64,000 bases of DNA, from the NCBI RefSeq assembly GCF_900100855.1, contig NZ_FNCB01000002.1:186001-250000 (forward strand). The letters are read 5' to 3'. How positions within the stretch are numbered: position 1 is the stretch's first letter; each line of letters opens with the position of its first letter. Made by a program: the position numbers and the translations under genes. This DNA is from Idiomarina zobellii (GTDB lineage Bacteria > Pseudomonadota > Gammaproteobacteria > Enterobacterales > Alteromonadaceae). The notes under the pieces are model-generated. The model searched no databases, was not told where the DNA came from, and saw only the letters and a program-made list of their open reading frames with translations. Positions 38,264 to 49,923 of this stretch are shown here, piece after piece.

Positions 38264-38300
38264 CAAAAGGGCGCTGGGAGTATTCCTCAGCGCCCTTTTT
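38264..38300. terminator. Bidirectional terminator between astB and purF
   Basis: GGGCGCTG pairs with CAGCGCCC (38269-38276 with 38288-38295); plus-strand TTTTT follows and AAAA precedes it, so it works for both convergent genes. Confidence 0.92.
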
Positions 38301-38329
38301 AATTGCGTTAAATGCTCTAAGCAGCCAAA

Positions 38330-39847
38330 TTAGTCGTTATCGTTATGCAACTCTAAGTTCGCGTCTTCAGAGCCTTCTCGCTCCGCTCTTGCCGTATCAT
38401 TGCGAGCAGCATGTAACTTGTCCAGGTACTCTTGGTTTACATCACCCGTGACATACTCACCACTAAATACCGAGGTTTCAAAACGTTTAATTGACGTATT
38501 TTCTTCACCTACTGCGGCGACTAAGTCATCAAGGTCTTGATAAATTAAACCGTCAGCCTTAATCATGTCGCGAATTTCGATAGCTTCACGACCATGCCCA
38601 ATTAGCTCGTTTGCGCTCGGCATATCAATACCATAAACATTCGGGAAACGAATTTCAGGCGCTGCTGATGCAAAATACACCTTTTTAGCGCCCGCCTCAC
38701 GAGCCATTTCAATAATCTGCTCAGAGGTTGTGCCACGCACGATAGAGTCATCTACTAACAAGACGTTCTTGCCTTTAAACTCAGCACTAATTGCGTTGAG
38801 TTTACGACGAACCGACTTACGACGCTGCGTTTGTCCCGGCATAATGAACGTGCGGCCAATGTAGCGGTTTTTCACAAAACCCTGGCGATACGGCAAATCA
38901 AGCACACTGGCAATTTCCAGAGCAATATCACAGCTTGTTTCCGGGATAGGAATAACGACATCGATATCTAAGTCGGCATAATCGCGTTTCAGTTTTTCAC
39001 CCAGTTTACGGCCCATATTGACACGACTGGCATAAACCGAAATACCGTCGATGAACGAGTCAGGGCGGGCAAAGTAGACGTATTCGAAAATACATGGACA
39101 ATGCATTGGCTTGTCCGCACATTGACGCGAATAAAGCTTACCGTCGTTAGTTATAAAAATCGCTTCGCCTGGCTCAACATCGCGCACGTATTTAAACCCT
39201 GTACCGTCAATAGCGACACTTTCAGAGGCTACAATGTACTCTTCTCCCTCATCTGTATCGCGCTTACCCAGCGCCAGAGGTCGAATGCCCCATGGGTCAC
39301 GGAAGGCAACCAAACCATGTCCAATGATCATTGCAACGACCGCATACGCGCCACGAACTTTTCGATGAACAGCAGTAACCGTTCTGAAAATATCGTCGTC
39401 ATTCAGCGTTAAGCTATCGTTTTTATCCAGTTCATTAGCAAAGACGTTCAGTAAAATCTCTGAATCTGACGTGGTATTAATGTGGCGACGGGCTGTTTTA
39501 AACAAGTGCTCGTGGACATCGGTTGCGTTTGTTAGGTTGCCATTATGTGCCATAGCAATACCAAACGGTGAGTTCACATAAAACGGTTGAGCCTCTGCAG
39601 AGCTTGAACTTCCTGCCGTTGGGTAGCGAACATGACCGATACCTACAGTACCGGATAAACGGTGCATATGACGGGTATGGAAAACATCCCGGACCAAGCC
39701 GTTTGCCTTGCGCAAACGTAATGTATTGTGCTCATCAACGGTCATTATGCCTGCGGCATCCTGCCCCCGATGCTGAAGCATGGTTAAACCATCATAAAGT
39801 GCTTGGTTAACCGGTTGCTTACCAACAATACCAACAATACCACACAT
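38330..39847 (-). CDS. purF: Amidophosphoribosyltransferase PurF
   Basis: First committed enzyme of purine synthesis: PRPP plus glutamine gives phosphoribosylamine. The 505 residues begin MCGIVGIVG, so Cys2 becomes the N-terminal nucleophile of the glutaminase domain after Met removal. The PRPP-binding loop [17 protein letters not shown] lies near residue 365. It is last in the accD-folC-dedD-cvpA-purF run, as in E. coli. The C-terminus is acidic. No convincing PurR box was found upstream of cvpA or purF. Confidence 0.97.
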   Translation of the reverse strand: MCGIVGIVGKQPVNQALYDGLTMLQHRGQDAAGIMTVDEHNTLRLRKANGLVRDVFHTRHMHRLSGTVGIGHVRYPTAGSSSSAEAQPFYVNSPFGIAMAHNGNLTNATDVHEHLFKTARRHINTTSDSEILLNVFANELDKNDSLTLNDDDIFRTVTAVHRKVRGAYAVVAMIIGHGLVAFRDPWGIRPLALGKRDTDEGEEYIVASESVAIDGTGFKYVRDVEPGEAIFITNDGKLYSRQCADKPMHCPCIFEYVYFARPDSFIDGISVYASRVNMGRKLGEKLKRDYADLDIDVVIPIPETSCDIALEIASVLDLPYRQGFVKNRYIGRTFIMPGQTQRRKSVRRKLNAISAEFKGKNVLLVDDSIVRGTTSEQIIEMAREAGAKKVYFASAAPEIRFPNVYGIDMPSANELIGHGREAIEIRDMIKADGLIYQDLDDLVAAVGEENTSIKRFETSVFSGEYVTGDVNQEYLDKLHAARNDTARAEREGSEDANLELHNDND

Positions 39848-39861
39848 GTCTTTTCACCATT

Positions 39862-40356
39862 CTATACAGGTTGAGGGACTAAAAAACTCGAGCTGTTCTC
39901 CAGGTAACTGAAGAACCATTGAATAAAGAGTCCAAAATGAGGAATGAGTAACGAATTTTGCCACCACTCGCTGGACGATAGCGGCGTAAATGAGTCGATA
40001 AAAAACAATAATGCGCTAACAATGAGCAAACCTCTGAGCGCACCAAAAACCAGCCCCAGCACCCTGTCTGTTCCAGATAACCCAGTGTGTTGAACCAGTT
40101 TTGAAATAATGTAGTTAAGAATTGCGCCAATAATCAGCGTCGCAACAAACAAAGCGGCTATGGCGGCGGCGTTTCTGAGCATAGGCTGCTCAATGCCAGT
40201 GAAGTAAACAGCTAAGTCTTGGTAAAAATAACTGGCGATGAAAAATGCAGATATCCAAATTGCCAGGGACACTGCTTCTTTGACAAAGCCCCTAACCAAG
40301 CTAATTACTGAGGACAGGCCAATAACGATGATAATGGCATAGTCAATCCAGACCAT
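39862..40356 (-). CDS. cvpA: CvpA family membrane protein
   Basis: Inner-membrane protein of 164 residues with four predicted helices, named for colicin V production in E. coli. The start at 40356 ([14 protein letters not shown]) matches the E. coli N-terminus almost exactly; the in-frame codon two positions earlier is not needed. The motif [10 protein letters not shown] follows the first helix. It lies 14 bases upstream of purF on the same strand. The molecular role is unclear; envelope homeostasis is suggested for homologues. Confidence 0.92.
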   Translation of the reverse strand: MVWIDYAIIIVIGLSSVISLVRGFVKEAVSLAIWISAFFIASYFYQDLAVYFTGIEQPMLRNAAAIAALFVATLIIGAILNYIISKLVQHTGLSGTDRVLGLVFGALRGLLIVSALLFFIDSFTPLSSSEWWQNSLLIPHFGLFIQWFFSYLENSSSFLVPQPV

Positions 40357-40446
40357 AAGCACTCACATTTGCTGCGCAAAAGACGGCGTGGATTTTAACA
40401 GAACAGGTGCATAATTGTGAGTCTTTTACACACATATTGCACTTTT

Positions 40447-40998
40447 TTACGGCTTGTACGTCATTATTTTGCCGTCCAGTCCCGTCAATTCTTTCAGTGG
40501 AGCCAGTTGTTTTTGAAGCTCCGCTTCAGAGGTATCAGGTCCCACAAGCAGCCGAGTTATTTTCCCACTGGCTGACTTTTCTGAGTAAGCCGCGTAACCT
40601 CTATCTCTAAGCTGTTCAACAAGCTTTCTGACGCTGTCTTCTTTACTAAAAGCACCGAGTTGAATAACCCAGGCTTTACCGTCAATTTCTGCTTCGACCG
40701 GCTCTCTGGGAGGCGCTTTAAGTCCTTTATCTTCGGCGATAGGCTCGGCGGACTCTGCTGTCACCTCAGTGTCTTCTTGCTGTGACACTTCTTCTACAGG
40801 TTCCGCAATCAAGTCGTCAGACATTGCGTTAGGCTGCTGCAAAGCCTCTTCAGACTCAGGCTTCAAAGGTATGGTTTCGATGGGGTCGACCGGCTGCTCT
40901 TTTTTACCATCCAGTACTTCAGGAATAATAATTACCGCTAAAGCGACAAGTATTAAGGTACCGACAAGACGGTTTTGCAAAGGACTGGCCAAGGTCAC
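40447..40998 (-). CDS. dedD: SPOR domain protein DedD
   Basis: Septal-ring protein that binds denuded peptidoglycan during division. The 183 residues have one N-terminal membrane helix (about 11-27), an acidic Pro/Glu-rich linker and a C-terminal SPOR domain beginning WVIQLGAFSKEDSVRKLVEQL (about 109-183). The start is GTG at 40998, overlapping the folC stop as GTGA. Its position between folC and cvpA is conserved with E. coli. Confidence 0.92.
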   Translation of the reverse strand: MTLASPLQNRLVGTLILVALAVIIIPEVLDGKKEQPVDPIETIPLKPESEEALQQPNAMSDDLIAEPVEEVSQQEDTEVTAESAEPIAEDKGLKAPPREPVEAEIDGKAWVIQLGAFSKEDSVRKLVEQLRDRGYAAYSEKSASGKITRLLVGPDTSEAELQKQLAPLKELTGLDGKIMTYKP

Positions 40999-42275
40999 GC
41001 TCCCACTATTAATTGATTAACGCTGGACACAGTGTAAAACGAGCCGAACACGAAAACCAGTGGCTTCTCGTCACATTGACTGGCTTTTTCTATTGCACTC
41101 TCAAAAGCCGCGTTCACACTGTCAAAGGTTCGATAGTTATCTGTCAGTGCCATAACTTCCGCTAATTTGTCGGCTTGCTCACCGCGAGGCTCTTTTAACG
41201 TACCGACAAACCACTGTGTAATGATTTGCTGTAACGCAGCTTTGACCCCGACATGATCTTTATCCGACAGCATGCCAATAACAGCATAAATCGGCCTATT
41301 CTTGTAGCTCGATGCAATGTACCTTGAAGCATAAGCAGCGGCCTGAGGATTATGAGCAACATCTAAGAGCACGTCGACATTATTATACTGCGCGACCTGC
41401 ATTCGACCTGGCAAAGCAGCGGAAATTAAGCCCATTTTAATCGCGTCGAGGCTAACAGGAAGTGGCAGATGCTCAATAGCCGCAATAGCTGTTGATGCGT
41501 TAATGAGCGGCAACTTAGGTTTGGGGAGGTGGCGAGCATAGACCCTATGGCTGCGATATTCCCAGTCCTTTTCAAGCTCTTTTCTGAAAAAGTCTTTCCC
41601 TACTTGGATAAGTTTGGCGCCAATAGTATCAGCCGACTCCTTTATTGACTCAGGCGCATTTTCATCACCACAAATCAGCGGTTTGTTATTACGCGCTATG
41701 CCCGCTTTTTCGCGACCTATTTGTTCGCGGTTATCACCAAGGAAAGCAATATGGTCAATACCGACGCTGGTAATGACTGACACATCAGGTTCAACACAGT
41801 TAACTGCATCGAGCCGCCCTCCTAAGCCTACTTCAAGTATGGCTACGTCAACGTCCGCCTGCTTAATAAGATGTAAAGCAGCCAAAGTACCAAATTCAAA
41901 ATAGGTAAGGGAAGTTTGCTGCCGCGCCTCATTGATAACCGAAAACGCTTTCGCATGACTTTGTTCAGGCAGCATTTTTCGGTTAATACGTACCCTCTCT
42001 TCATATTTGACGATATGCGGAGAAGTATACACTGCGGTTTTATAGCCAGCGGCCGACAACATTTCTTCTAAGTAACAAACTGTCGAGCCTTTTCCATTAG
42101 TTCCGCCAACCGTGATGACGTATGGTGCAGGTGTCAATACACCTGCATTTGCAGCTACCTGAGACACACGCTCCAACCCCATATCAATCTCGGTAGGGTG
42201 AAGCTTTTCCAGATAGTCGAGCCATACCTGCAGCTTGTCAGAAGCGACAGGTATGTATGAAGGAGTGTCACTCAT
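40995..42275 (-). CDS. folC: Bifunctional folylpolyglutamate synthase / dihydrofolate synthase
   Basis: Adds glutamate to dihydropteroate and tetrahydrofolate in the cytoplasm. The 426 residues show the Mur-ligase-type ATP loop [10 protein letters not shown] (near residue 57), the [14 protein letters not shown] motif and the C-terminal DVAHNPQAA. The ATG overlaps the accD stop codon as ATGA and its own end overlaps dedD by four bases, so translation is coupled along the run. Confidence 0.96.
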   Translation of the reverse strand: MSDTPSYIPVASDKLQVWLDYLEKLHPTEIDMGLERVSQVAANAGVLTPAPYVITVGGTNGKGSTVCYLEEMLSAAGYKTAVYTSPHIVKYEERVRINRKMLPEQSHAKAFSVINEARQQTSLTYFEFGTLAALHLIKQADVDVAILEVGLGGRLDAVNCVEPDVSVITSVGIDHIAFLGDNREQIGREKAGIARNNKPLICGDENAPESIKESADTIGAKLIQVGKDFFRKELEKDWEYRSHRVYARHLPKPKLPLINASTAIAAIEHLPLPVSLDAIKMGLISAALPGRMQVAQYNNVDVLLDVAHNPQAAAYASRYIASSYKNRPIYAVIGMLSDKDHVGVKAALQQIITQWFVGTLKEPRGEQADKLAEVMALTDNYRTFDSVNAAFESAIEKASQCDEKPLVFVFGSFYTVSSVNQLIVGA

Positions 42276-43156
42276 TCTGTTTCAGGTTGGGTATCAACAG
42301 CCGTTTCGGGGGAAGGCAGGTGTTGCATTTTTGCCAGCAAGCGCGCCACTGTGTCACGCATGTCGCGTCTGTCCACGATCATGTCGATAGCACCGTGCTC
42401 AAGCAAAAACTCAGCACGTTGGAAGCCTTCCGGAAGAGTCTGACGCACAGTTTGCTCAATAACTCGAGGACCGGCAAAGCCAATAAGCGCTTTAGGTTCA
42501 GCAATATGGATATCACCGAGCATTGCTAAACTGGCCGATACCCCACCCATGGTCGGGTCAGTCAATACAGAAATAAACGGAATACCTTCTTCACTCATAC
42601 GAGCCAGCGCCGCAGACGTTTTAGCCATTTGCATCAATGACATTAAGGCTTCCTGCATACGAGCGCCGCCCGATGCTGAGAAGCAAACCAAAGGTATGCG
42701 TTTTTCCAGGCAAACTTCAGCGGCTTTTACAAACTTAGCGCCAACCACTGAGGCCATTGACCCGCCCATAAAATTAAAATCAAAAGCAACGGCGACCAGA
42801 GGAACACCTTTTACCATACCTTTTTGCGCAATAAGCGCGTCGTTTTCGCCGGTACTTTTCTGCGCCGCAGCAATACGGTCTTTATACTTTTTAGAGTCTT
42901 TAAACTTTAGGACATCTTTCGGCTCAAGGTCGGTACCTATTTCCTCTCGGTTACCTTCATCTAAAAAGATATCCAGCCTGCGTCGACCGGTCACACGCAT
43001 GTGATGATCGCATTTAGGACAAACATCCAGACTGCGCTCTAAGTCAGCACGATAAATAATGTTGTCACAAGAGGTACATTTGCTCCAAACCCCTTCAGGA
43101 ACACCGCGTCTTTTGTTTATTTTTGGCTTTGCGAGAATTCTTTCAATCCAGCTCAT
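42272..43156 (-). CDS. accD: Acetyl-CoA carboxylase carboxyltransferase subunit beta
   Basis: Beta subunit of the carboxyltransferase that makes malonyl-CoA for fatty acid synthesis. The 294 residues include the N-terminal four-Cys zinc ribbon ([10 protein letters not shown] and CPKCDHHMR, about residues 27-52) and the crotonase-like core with [18 protein letters not shown] and [12 protein letters not shown]. It is followed by folC with an ATGA overlap. truA lies 83 bases upstream. Confidence 0.97.
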   Translation of the reverse strand: MSWIERILAKPKINKRRGVPEGVWSKCTSCDNIIYRADLERSLDVCPKCDHHMRVTGRRRLDIFLDEGNREEIGTDLEPKDVLKFKDSKKYKDRIAAAQKSTGENDALIAQKGMVKGVPLVAVAFDFNFMGGSMASVVGAKFVKAAEVCLEKRIPLVCFSASGGARMQEALMSLMQMAKTSAALARMSEEGIPFISVLTDPTMGGVSASLAMLGDIHIAEPKALIGFAGPRVIEQTVRQTLPEGFQRAEFLLEHGAIDMIVDRRDMRDTVARLLAKMQHLPSPETAVDTQPETE

Positions 43157-43239
43157 AATATTCGGCTTACAGCTCTAATAAGTTTATTGGAATAGCTTAC
43201 ATGGTAGCACAATTCAATCAAGAAAAGAGGTCATAACAG

Positions 43240-44022
43240 TCACTCTAACCAGAGCGGCCCGGGTGTTACTGTTGGAATCTGATACGCATCGGGATAAGTC
43301 ACTGCAACCAAGTATAAACCGCCCGGCTTGGCTGTTGCGGCAGCCTGCGTGCGATCTTTCATTTCAAGTACTTCTTTTAGCCAGGATGTGGGTTGTTGCT
43401 GCTGCCCTATAACAATAAGACTACCGACAATATTACGCACCATGTGGTGAAGAAACGCGTTGGCGCTAATATCGACAATGACGAAGTCACCTTTCCGCGT
43501 TACCTCTAATCGAGTGACATTACGGTTAGCCGAATGTGACTGGCACTGAGCCGCCCGAAAGGAGGTAAAATCATGCTCTCCAATTAACGCCTGAGCGGCT
43601 TCATGCATCAGGTGCTCATTCAGTGGTTGGTGGTAATGACTGACGCCAGATGAATGTATACCAGGCCTTAAGCGCGTATTGGCAATAATATAGCGATAAC
43701 GTCTGGCTGTTGCGCTGAACCGCGCGCTGAAGTCATTTGCTACAGGCTTTGCCCAGCGTACTGCTATTCCATCGGGCAGGTTACTATTAACACCGAGCGT
43801 CCAGGCTGCACTTTTTCGTTCGCTTTCTACATCAAAATGCACAACTTGTGCTGTCGCATGAACACCCGCATCGGTTCGGCCAGCACAGGTGACTTCAACG
43901 GTTTCATTGGCGACTTTACTTAATGCCTCTTCCAGGTGTTGCTGGACACTAATGACTTCACGTTGTCGCTGCCAGCCATAGTACTGACTGCCGTCATACT
44001 CTAGCCCCAGAGCTATTCGCAT
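43240..44022 (-). CDS. truA: tRNA pseudouridine synthase A
   Basis: Makes pseudouridine at tRNA positions 38-40. The 260 residues show the catalytic Asp in [11 protein letters not shown] (near residue 52) and the conserved [14 protein letters not shown] start. AAGG lies upstream of ATG at 44022. It is 11 bases after fimV on the same strand, probably cotranscribed. Confidence 0.96.
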   Translation of the reverse strand: MRIALGLEYDGSQYYGWQRQREVISVQQHLEEALSKVANETVEVTCAGRTDAGVHATAQVVHFDVESERKSAAWTLGVNSNLPDGIAVRWAKPVANDFSARFSATARRYRYIIANTRLRPGIHSSGVSHYHQPLNEHLMHEAAQALIGEHDFTSFRAAQCQSHSANRNVTRLEVTRKGDFVIVDISANAFLHHMVRNIVGSLIVIGQQQQPTSWLKEVLEMKDRTQAAATAKPGGLYLVAVTYPDAYQIPTVTPGPLWLE

Positions 44023-44033
44023 ACTACTTAACC

Positions 44034-46436
44034 TTACGAATCTAAACGGTTTTTAAGAGTTTTTGCTTCTTCAGCAAGCGCTTCGTCGTCGCCATCAATC
44101 AGCTGTTGAAGAATTTCCCGCGCTTCATCTTTCTCGTCCATCTCAATATAAGCGCGAGCTAAATCGAGCTGCCCGGCTGGATCATCATCCGCCGGCGCAT
44201 CGCCTTCCTGGCCCGCATCTTCGTCCGGCAATACGTCTTTGACTGCTGACGACTCGTAGCGGTCATCATCTTCGTCTTCTTCGTCAGCTTCCGCCATCAG
44301 CGAATCGATATCGACGTAATCTTCGTCATCGTTTGCCGTAAATGAATCTTCATCATCTTGGCTTTCTGCTTCAGTTTCAGCCTCAGTAGACGTTTCTTCC
44401 GTTTCGGGCGATTCTTCGTCCGTCTCCGGCGCACCGCCAAACAGTGATTCTAAATCTTCATCGGCCTGACTTTCTGCTTCATCTAACGCTTCATCGTCTT
44501 CCGGAACTTCTTCTTCAATATCATCAAAGTCATCAAGCGCCTGAGTAACTTCATCCGATTCTTTCAGAAGTTGCTCAAGATCATCACTCTCCTCTTCGCC
44601 TTCAAGAGTTTCATCATGTTCGGAGTCATCACCGCTCTCAACTTCAGTCTCAGCAACGTTCTCAGTGTCATCAGTGGTACTTTCTTCGAACTGGGCAAGA
44701 ATGTCATCCGGATCTACCGCTTCTTCTGTCTCGCTCGATGCTTCTTCGGTGCTTTCATCAGCTTCTAATTCGTCACCTAGCCCTAAATCTGCCAGCACAT
44801 CATCGACTTCACTGTCGTCAAAGTCATCCGGGAGTAAGTCATCCGACTCGTCCTGGTCATTTTCAGGTGCTTCTTCATCAGACGCCTCGGCACTCTCCTC
44901 GGTACTTTCCTCGGCATTCTCCTCCTGAGGCTCCTCTACTTGATCATCTTCAGAAGTTTCGCCTTCACTCTCTGAAGACTCAGATTCGGCTTCCTCAGGC
45001 ACTTCATTGTCTTCATCATTTTGTGGCTGCGCCTCAGAGTCTAACTCTTCGTCTGAGCTCTCTGTATCTGAGCTATCTGCAGCTGGCTCGTCATCAGTGA
45101 CTTCATCGTCACCAACAGACAAGTCTATGGCTTCTTCATCATCGTCCGACTCGCCAAATAGTCTATCCAGCTCTTCCTGAGACAACTCCCCTGCATCGTC
45201 ATCGTCGTCAGGTAACACGGCTTTGTCGTCTTCATCGATATCATCACCAACATCGTCAGTCGCTTCTGGCGCGTCTTGCTGACTTGACTTGTCATCTTCA
45301 TCATCGTCCAGCTGTATACTGAAGTCTTCTTCCGGTTCGGCTTTGCTTGAGCCACTAAGCTCAGCCTCGAGAGCACTTAAATCGTCACCCTCATCTTCTT
45401 CGTCGTCTTCGGCTTGCTGGCTGTCATCGATATCAAAAATACCGTCACCGGTATCATTTTGCGGAGCGCCCCCCATTAACTCTTTGTCGAGTTCTGCAGC
45501 GGCTTCTTCCTCACTTAACTCTTTTTTACTAGCGACTTCTGGCTCTTCATCTTTATTCTTCGAAGAGCGCTTCATTAAGAATAAAACAATACCGCCAATA
45601 ATCAGTAACGCAGGTAATATCGAAACTAAGAGCATATTGATGGGGTTTTGCAGCCAATTAATAAAGCCAGACTCTTCTTCTGCCTGACGCATGGCCGCCT
45701 GCTGCTCTATCAGCTCCTGCTGCTGAGCAAGAACTTGTTGAAATTGGGTTTCTAATTCATCCGTTTTGGTCGCACTTTGTGCCAGCTCATCCAATCGCTC
45801 GGCTAAAGAATCAATACGTTGCTGTAACGACTGATTCTCGTCATACATTTGCTGAACCGTTTGCATGGAATTGCGAACTTCATTGCGCAGGTCTTCAAAG
45901 TTCTGTTCCTGACGTTGTTCAACCTCTTGCACAGCCTGTTCTGCACGCGTTTTCGCTTCTTCAAGCAGCTGCGTTTGCTCTTCTCGTGTTCGTTGAGTGC
46001 TTTGTTCTACTTCAGAGAGCTGTTGTGATTTTTCCTTTAACTGACCGTCAACCACTACCTGTCGACGTGCAGCCTCAGGGTTAACCATTTGAATTTCCTG
46101 CAATGACGGTATGCGCAGGTAAAAACCGTCAAGCATACGGTTCATATTGCCATCGACAAAGGCGTCATCATTTGCCTGAACAATGGCAACCATCGTTTGA
46201 TACTGAGTAACGCTGGAATGCGGTTTGTAGCGACGAGCAATGTCCCACAGGGTGTCGTTAGAGGTGATGGGTCCATAACGCTCCTGACCAATACGAACGT
46301 CTTCAGCTTCAGAACCTTTAGGGCCTTTAATAACCGTGCCATCCTGCCACGGCAAAGCACTACTACTGATGCTCACCAGTAACAGTGCTGCCAATGAAAG
46401 ATGTTTATACACTTGCCCTGTAATCGTTTTTTTCAT
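44034..46436 (-). CDS. fimV: FimV-family protein, very acidic
   Basis: 800-residue envelope protein. In order: signal peptide (about 1-28), LysM-like FimV N-terminal domain (about 50-115: [16 protein letters not shown]), coiled coil (about 120-265), one membrane helix (about 268-290), a long Asp/Glu-rich cytoplasmic region (about 300-745), and a C-terminal FimV/TPR-like motif ([22 protein letters not shown]). FimV homologues act at the cell pole in type IV pilus assembly, twitching and second-messenger control. The position between asd and truA is the usual gammaproteobacterial locus. Confidence 0.9.
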   Translation of the reverse strand: MKKTITGQVYKHLSLAALLLVSISSSALPWQDGTVIKGPKGSEAEDVRIGQERYGPITSNDTLWDIARRYKPHSSVTQYQTMVAIVQANDDAFVDGNMNRMLDGFYLRIPSLQEIQMVNPEAARRQVVVDGQLKEKSQQLSEVEQSTQRTREEQTQLLEEAKTRAEQAVQEVEQRQEQNFEDLRNEVRNSMQTVQQMYDENQSLQQRIDSLAERLDELAQSATKTDELETQFQQVLAQQQELIEQQAAMRQAEEESGFINWLQNPINMLLVSILPALLIIGGIVLFLMKRSSKNKDEEPEVASKKELSEEEAAAELDKELMGGAPQNDTGDGIFDIDDSQQAEDDEEDEGDDLSALEAELSGSSKAEPEEDFSIQLDDDEDDKSSQQDAPEATDDVGDDIDEDDKAVLPDDDDDAGELSQEELDRLFGESDDDEEAIDLSVGDDEVTDDEPAADSSDTESSDEELDSEAQPQNDEDNEVPEEAESESSESEGETSEDDQVEEPQEENAEESTEESAEASDEEAPENDQDESDDLLPDDFDDSEVDDVLADLGLGDELEADESTEEASSETEEAVDPDDILAQFEESTTDDTENVAETEVESGDDSEHDETLEGEEESDDLEQLLKESDEVTQALDDFDDIEEEVPEDDEALDEAESQADEDLESLFGGAPETDEESPETEETSTEAETEAESQDDEDSFTANDDEDYVDIDSLMAEADEEDEDDDRYESSAVKDVLPDEDAGQEGDAPADDDPAGQLDLARAYIEMDEKDEAREILQQLIDGDDEALAEEAKTLKNRLDS

Positions 46437-46515
46437 CCCTTGTTCTCTGCCCGCGCTTTGCTCTTATCTTTAACGGCGTCAGTAATAAAAACTTTATGAC
46501 ATACAGCCGCTTAAA

Positions 46516-47532
46516 TTACCAGTATTCGCGAATTAAAGTTTCTGCAATTTGAATACTGTTGGTTGCGGCACCTTTGCGAATGTTGTCAGACACCACCCAT
46601 AAATTTAAACCTTGAGGGTGACTAATATCTTCACGTACACGCCCGACGAACACGTCGTCTTTACCGGCAGCATCGCTTACTTGCGTAGGGAACTCTTCAC
46701 GTTGTTCCATAAGCGTTACGCCAGGTGCTTCGCTTAATAACTGCTTGGCATGCTCTGCTGTTATTGGCTGACGAGTTTCAATATGTATGGCTTCAGCGTG
46801 ACCATAAAAAACCGGCACACGCACCGCTGTCGCATTAACGCGCACGCTCGGATCATTAAATATTTTTTGCGTTTCCCACACCATTTTCATTTCTTCTTTG
46901 GTGTAGTCGTTATCCTGGAACACATCGATTTGCGGAATGCAGTTAAACGCAATTTGACGACTGAAGTTTTCAACCGTTGGCTGCTTTGCATTCAACAGTT
47001 CGGCTGTCTGCTTTGCCAATTCTTCCATTGCTTCTTTGCCCGCACCAGACACCGACTGATAAGTGGCAACGTTAATGCGCTCAATACCCACAGCATCATG
47101 TATCGGCTTTAGCGCAACCAGCATTTGAATAGTTGAGCAGTTCGGGTTCGCTATAATATTTCGGTTACGAAAATCAGCCAGAGCCCAGGCATTGACCTCT
47201 GGCACAACCAAAGGAATGTCAGGCTCGTAACGAAACTCCGACGTGTTATCAATAACCACACACCCCGCTTCCGCAGCTTTAGGTGCAAACTCCCGTGAAA
47301 TAGAGCCGCCGGCAGAAAAGAACGCAATATCGGCATTTGACCAGTCAAAGTCATCGGCCACTAAGACTTCTGTTTCTTCACCGTTAAAGTTGACTGTCGC
47401 CCCTGCTGAACGGGCGCTTGCTAACGGGTATAGTTCGGCAACCGGAAATTTTCGCTCAGCTAGAATATCAATCATTTGTTGACCCACTAAGCCTGTTGCA
47501 CCAAGAACTGCTATGCGAAACCCGTCTGCCAT
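46516..47532 (-). CDS. asd: Aspartate-semialdehyde dehydrogenase
   Basis: NADPH-dependent enzyme making aspartate semialdehyde for lysine, threonine, methionine and diaminopimelate. The 338 residues start with the nucleotide motif VLGATGLVGQQM. The catalytic Cys is present in ANPNCSTIQM, with the His region PVFYGHAEAIHIE, so it looks functional rather than a Usg-type pseudoenzyme. AAGGAG precedes ATG at 47532. It lies ten bases after pdxB; in E. coli the corresponding slot holds usg. Confidence 0.92.
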   Translation of the reverse strand: MADGFRIAVLGATGLVGQQMIDILAERKFPVAELYPLASARSAGATVNFNGEETEVLVADDFDWSNADIAFFSAGGSISREFAPKAAEAGCVVIDNTSEFRYEPDIPLVVPEVNAWALADFRNRNIIANPNCSTIQMLVALKPIHDAVGIERINVATYQSVSGAGKEAMEELAKQTAELLNAKQPTVENFSRQIAFNCIPQIDVFQDNDYTKEEMKMVWETQKIFNDPSVRVNATAVRVPVFYGHAEAIHIETRQPITAEHAKQLLSEAPGVTLMEQREEFPTQVSDAAGKDDVFVGRVREDISHPQGLNLWVVSDNIRKGAATNSIQIAETLIREYW

Positions 47533-47541
47533 AAGTACTCC

Positions 47542-48687
47542 TTAACGGTTGACTTGTCGGGCACTAAAGCCCAACTGTAAAAATTGGATATATTGCTCGC
47601 TATTATGGCATGTAACGCCCTGATTTATGAACTCTCTGCGAGGGCTTTCTTTGCGATATTTTTTTCGTAAAGTATCAAAGCCTTCCTGTGTCTGTGCATC
47701 ACGGCGGAAAAGCGCATCGTCTTCCATAATGTCGTAGTGCTGCTTGACCCAATGTGACAGCGAACTTAATGGCCATAGTTGTTTTGCGTTCAGCGCAGGC
47801 CATGTAGGGTTCGGCAACACCGCGCTTTTGTCATAATTAGTTTCAAGCTGAAAGTGCTGCAACAGAGCATTAGCAACCATTATGGCACCACCCACTTTAC
47901 CTTCCAGGCTATGACCGGCGATATGCGGAGTGGCAATGTCAACGTAGTCAACCAAAGGCTTTAAAACCTCAGGCTCTCCTTCCCACACATCGAGCACAAT
48001 AAAAGGTCTTTCACCCTGCTGAGCTCTTTCCAGCAATGCGACGTTATCTATCACCGAACCACGGCTGGCATTAATCAGCAACTGGTTTTCATGTAGCGAC
48101 TGTAGCGCCGTATGCTCAAACAAATGGTGAGTCGGGTACTCGCCGCCCCGCGTCAACGGGACATGGCAGGAAATAATATCGGCTGTGATAACACGTTGCC
48201 AGTGGTCGTGAACTGCCTTTTCGCCTTTTTTACTCAATGGCGGATCGTAATAATGCACGTTCATGCCAAGCGCTTGTAAGCGTTGGCCCGCAGCTTGTCC
48301 AGTATGGCCAGCACCAACAATAGCAACGTCTAAGTCAGCTAGCGAATCAATGTTTTGTCCGTTTAACCACTGCAAAACAGCACATAGTACATACTCACCG
48401 ACAGAGGCAGCGTTAGCCCCCGGAGCATGTGCAAAGGCAATACCTTTTTCAGCCAGGGCTTCTAAATCGATGTGCTCGGTACCAATAGTCGCAGAGGCCA
48501 CAAAGGTTAACTTGGGGACTTTTTTCAGTAGTTCTTTATTGACTTGAGTAATAGAGCGAACCAGCAATGCATCCGCATTTGCCAGTAACTCGGAGGGAGG
48601 TTCTCTTTCTGAGAAAAAATGAAGGTTTCCTGCGCCTGACAACAATGTCGACAGCGCAGGAATGTTTCTATCGGCGACGATATTCAT
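47542..48687 (-). CDS. pdxB: Erythronate-4-phosphate dehydrogenase
   Basis: NAD-dependent enzyme in the DXP-dependent route to pyridoxal phosphate (vitamin B6). The protein has 381 residues from ATG at 48687 (MNIVADRNIPAL), the start that matches family N-termini. An in-frame GTG six codons upstream, four bases after the fabB stop, is an alternative, and neither has a strong ribosome-binding site. The Rossmann motif IVGAGHTGQAAG lies near residue 120, with the PdxB-specific C-terminal dimerisation region. Same strand as fabB and asd. Confidence 0.93.
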   Translation of the reverse strand: MNIVADRNIPALSTLLSGAGNLHFFSEREPPSELLANADALLVRSITQVNKELLKKVPKLTFVASATIGTEHIDLEALAEKGIAFAHAPGANAASVGEYVLCAVLQWLNGQNIDSLADLDVAIVGAGHTGQAAGQRLQALGMNVHYYDPPLSKKGEKAVHDHWQRVITADIISCHVPLTRGGEYPTHHLFEHTALQSLHENQLLINASRGSVIDNVALLERAQQGERPFIVLDVWEGEPEVLKPLVDYVDIATPHIAGHSLEGKVGGAIMVANALLQHFQLETNYDKSAVLPNPTWPALNAKQLWPLSSLSHWVKQHYDIMEDDALFRRDAQTQEGFDTLRKKYRKESPRREFINQGVTCHNSEQYIQFLQLGFSARQVNR

Positions 48688-48708
48688 CGTACCAACCGAT
48701 GACACAGC

Positions 48709-49923
48709 TTACTCTGCGTATTGGCGCATAACCAATGACGCGTTTGTGCCACCAAAACCAAAGCTATTAGACATAACCGTACGTAATGGTGCATCGGTTG
48801 TTTGACGGATGATATTCATACCATCAGCTTGTTCATCCAGCTTTTCAATGTTGATAGACGGTGTGACAAAACCGTGCTTCAACATAAGCAGTGAATAAAT
48901 CGCTTCATGCACACCAGCGGCGCCTAGCGCGTGACCGGTCATAGCTTTAGTTGCGCTAATCATTGGTGTCTTTTCAGGGAACACCTCACGAATGGCTTCT
49001 AGTTCTTTCACATCGCCCACTGGCGTGCTGGTTCCGTGAGTATTCAGATAGTCGATTGGGCTGTCGACGGTTTCCATTGCCATTTTCATGCAACGAACCG
49101 CACCTTCACCTGACGGTGCAACCATGTCATAGCCGTCAGAAGTAGCGCCGTAGCCAACAATTTCGCCGTAAATTTTCGCGCCACGTGCTTTAGCCGCTTC
49201 TAGTTCTTCAATGACTAAAATACCGCCACCGCCGGCTGGGACAAAGCCATCGCGATCCTGGTCATAGGTCCGCGATGCTTTCTCAGGCGTATCATTGTAT
49301 TTGGTACTTAACGCGCCCATGGCGTCGAACTCCATGCCCAAAGTCCAGTGAAGCTCTTCACCACCACCGGCAAAGACACGGTCTTGCTTACCAAATTGAA
49401 TAAGCTCTAGAGCGTGACCAATACAGTGCGCTGACGTCGCACACGCTGAACTAATTGAATAGTTCACGCCTTTTATTTTGAAAGGCGTCGCAAGACACGC
49501 TGATGTCGTGGATGCCATGCAACGAGGTACCATATAAGGCCCTACGCGCTTCACACCGCGCTCACGCAGAATATCTGCCGCAGCAACTTGATGCTCACCA
49601 GAAGCGCCACCAGAGCCAACAACCAAGCCTGTACGCGGGTTAGAAATTTCATCTTCGCTTAAGCCTGCGTCTTCAATTGCCTGAGACATAGCAATATAAG
49701 CATAAGCCGCTGAGTCACCCATAAAGCGCATTGCTTTACGATCGATATGGTCTTTAGGGTCAAGCTTTACCGGTCCCCAAACCTGACAGCGAAGTCCCAT
49801 CTCCGCAAAAGATTCAGAGCGGCTAATGCCTGACTTGCCTTCACGCAAGCTGTCCAGTACTTCTTCTTGATTGTTACCGATACTTGATACGATACCAAGG
49901 CCGGTTATCACTGCTCTTCTCAT
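48709..49923 (-). CDS. fabB: 3-oxoacyl-[acyl-carrier-protein] synthase I
   Basis: Condensing enzyme of fatty acid elongation, needed for unsaturated fatty acids. The 404 residues contain the active-site Cys in [14 protein letters not shown] and the two His in [11 protein letters not shown] and [15 protein letters not shown] precedes ATG at 49923. Divergent from mnmC, as in E. coli. TATAAT-like boxes are present in the 134-base gap; a half FadR-like TGGTC is seen but no full site. Confidence 0.95.
   Translation of the reverse strand: MRRAVITGLGIVSSIGNNQEEVLDSLREGKSGISRSESFAEMGLRCQVWGPVKLDPKDHIDRKAMRFMGDSAAYAYIAMSQAIEDAGLSEDEISNPRTGLVVGSGGASGEHQVAAADILRERGVKRVGPYMVPRCMASTTSACLATPFKIKGVNYSISSACATSAHCIGHALELIQFGKQDRVFAGGGEELHWTLGMEFDAMGALSTKYNDTPEKASRTYDQDRDGFVPAGGGGILVIEELEAAKARGAKIYGEIVGYGATSDGYDMVAPSGEGAVRCMKMAMETVDSPIDYLNTHGTSTPVGDVKELEAIREVFPEKTPMISATKAMTGHALGAAGVHEAIYSLLMLKHGFVTPSINIEKLDEQADGMNIIRQTTDAPLRTVMSNSFGFGGTNASLVMRQYAE

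Noticed and set aside
40357-40446. PurR box upstream of cvpA-purF
   Set aside because: The TTTGC-TGC-GCAAA repeat has the wrong arm orientation for the PurR consensus.
44200-45470. Tandem repeat or CRISPR-like array in the TCATC-rich stretch
   Set aside because: It is low-complexity coding sequence for the acidic FimV region, with no regular repeat-spacer structure.
45289-45687. Ser-rich reading frames on the plus strand opposite fimV
   Set aside because: They are shadows of the Asp/Glu codons of fimV and lack start context or recognisable domains.
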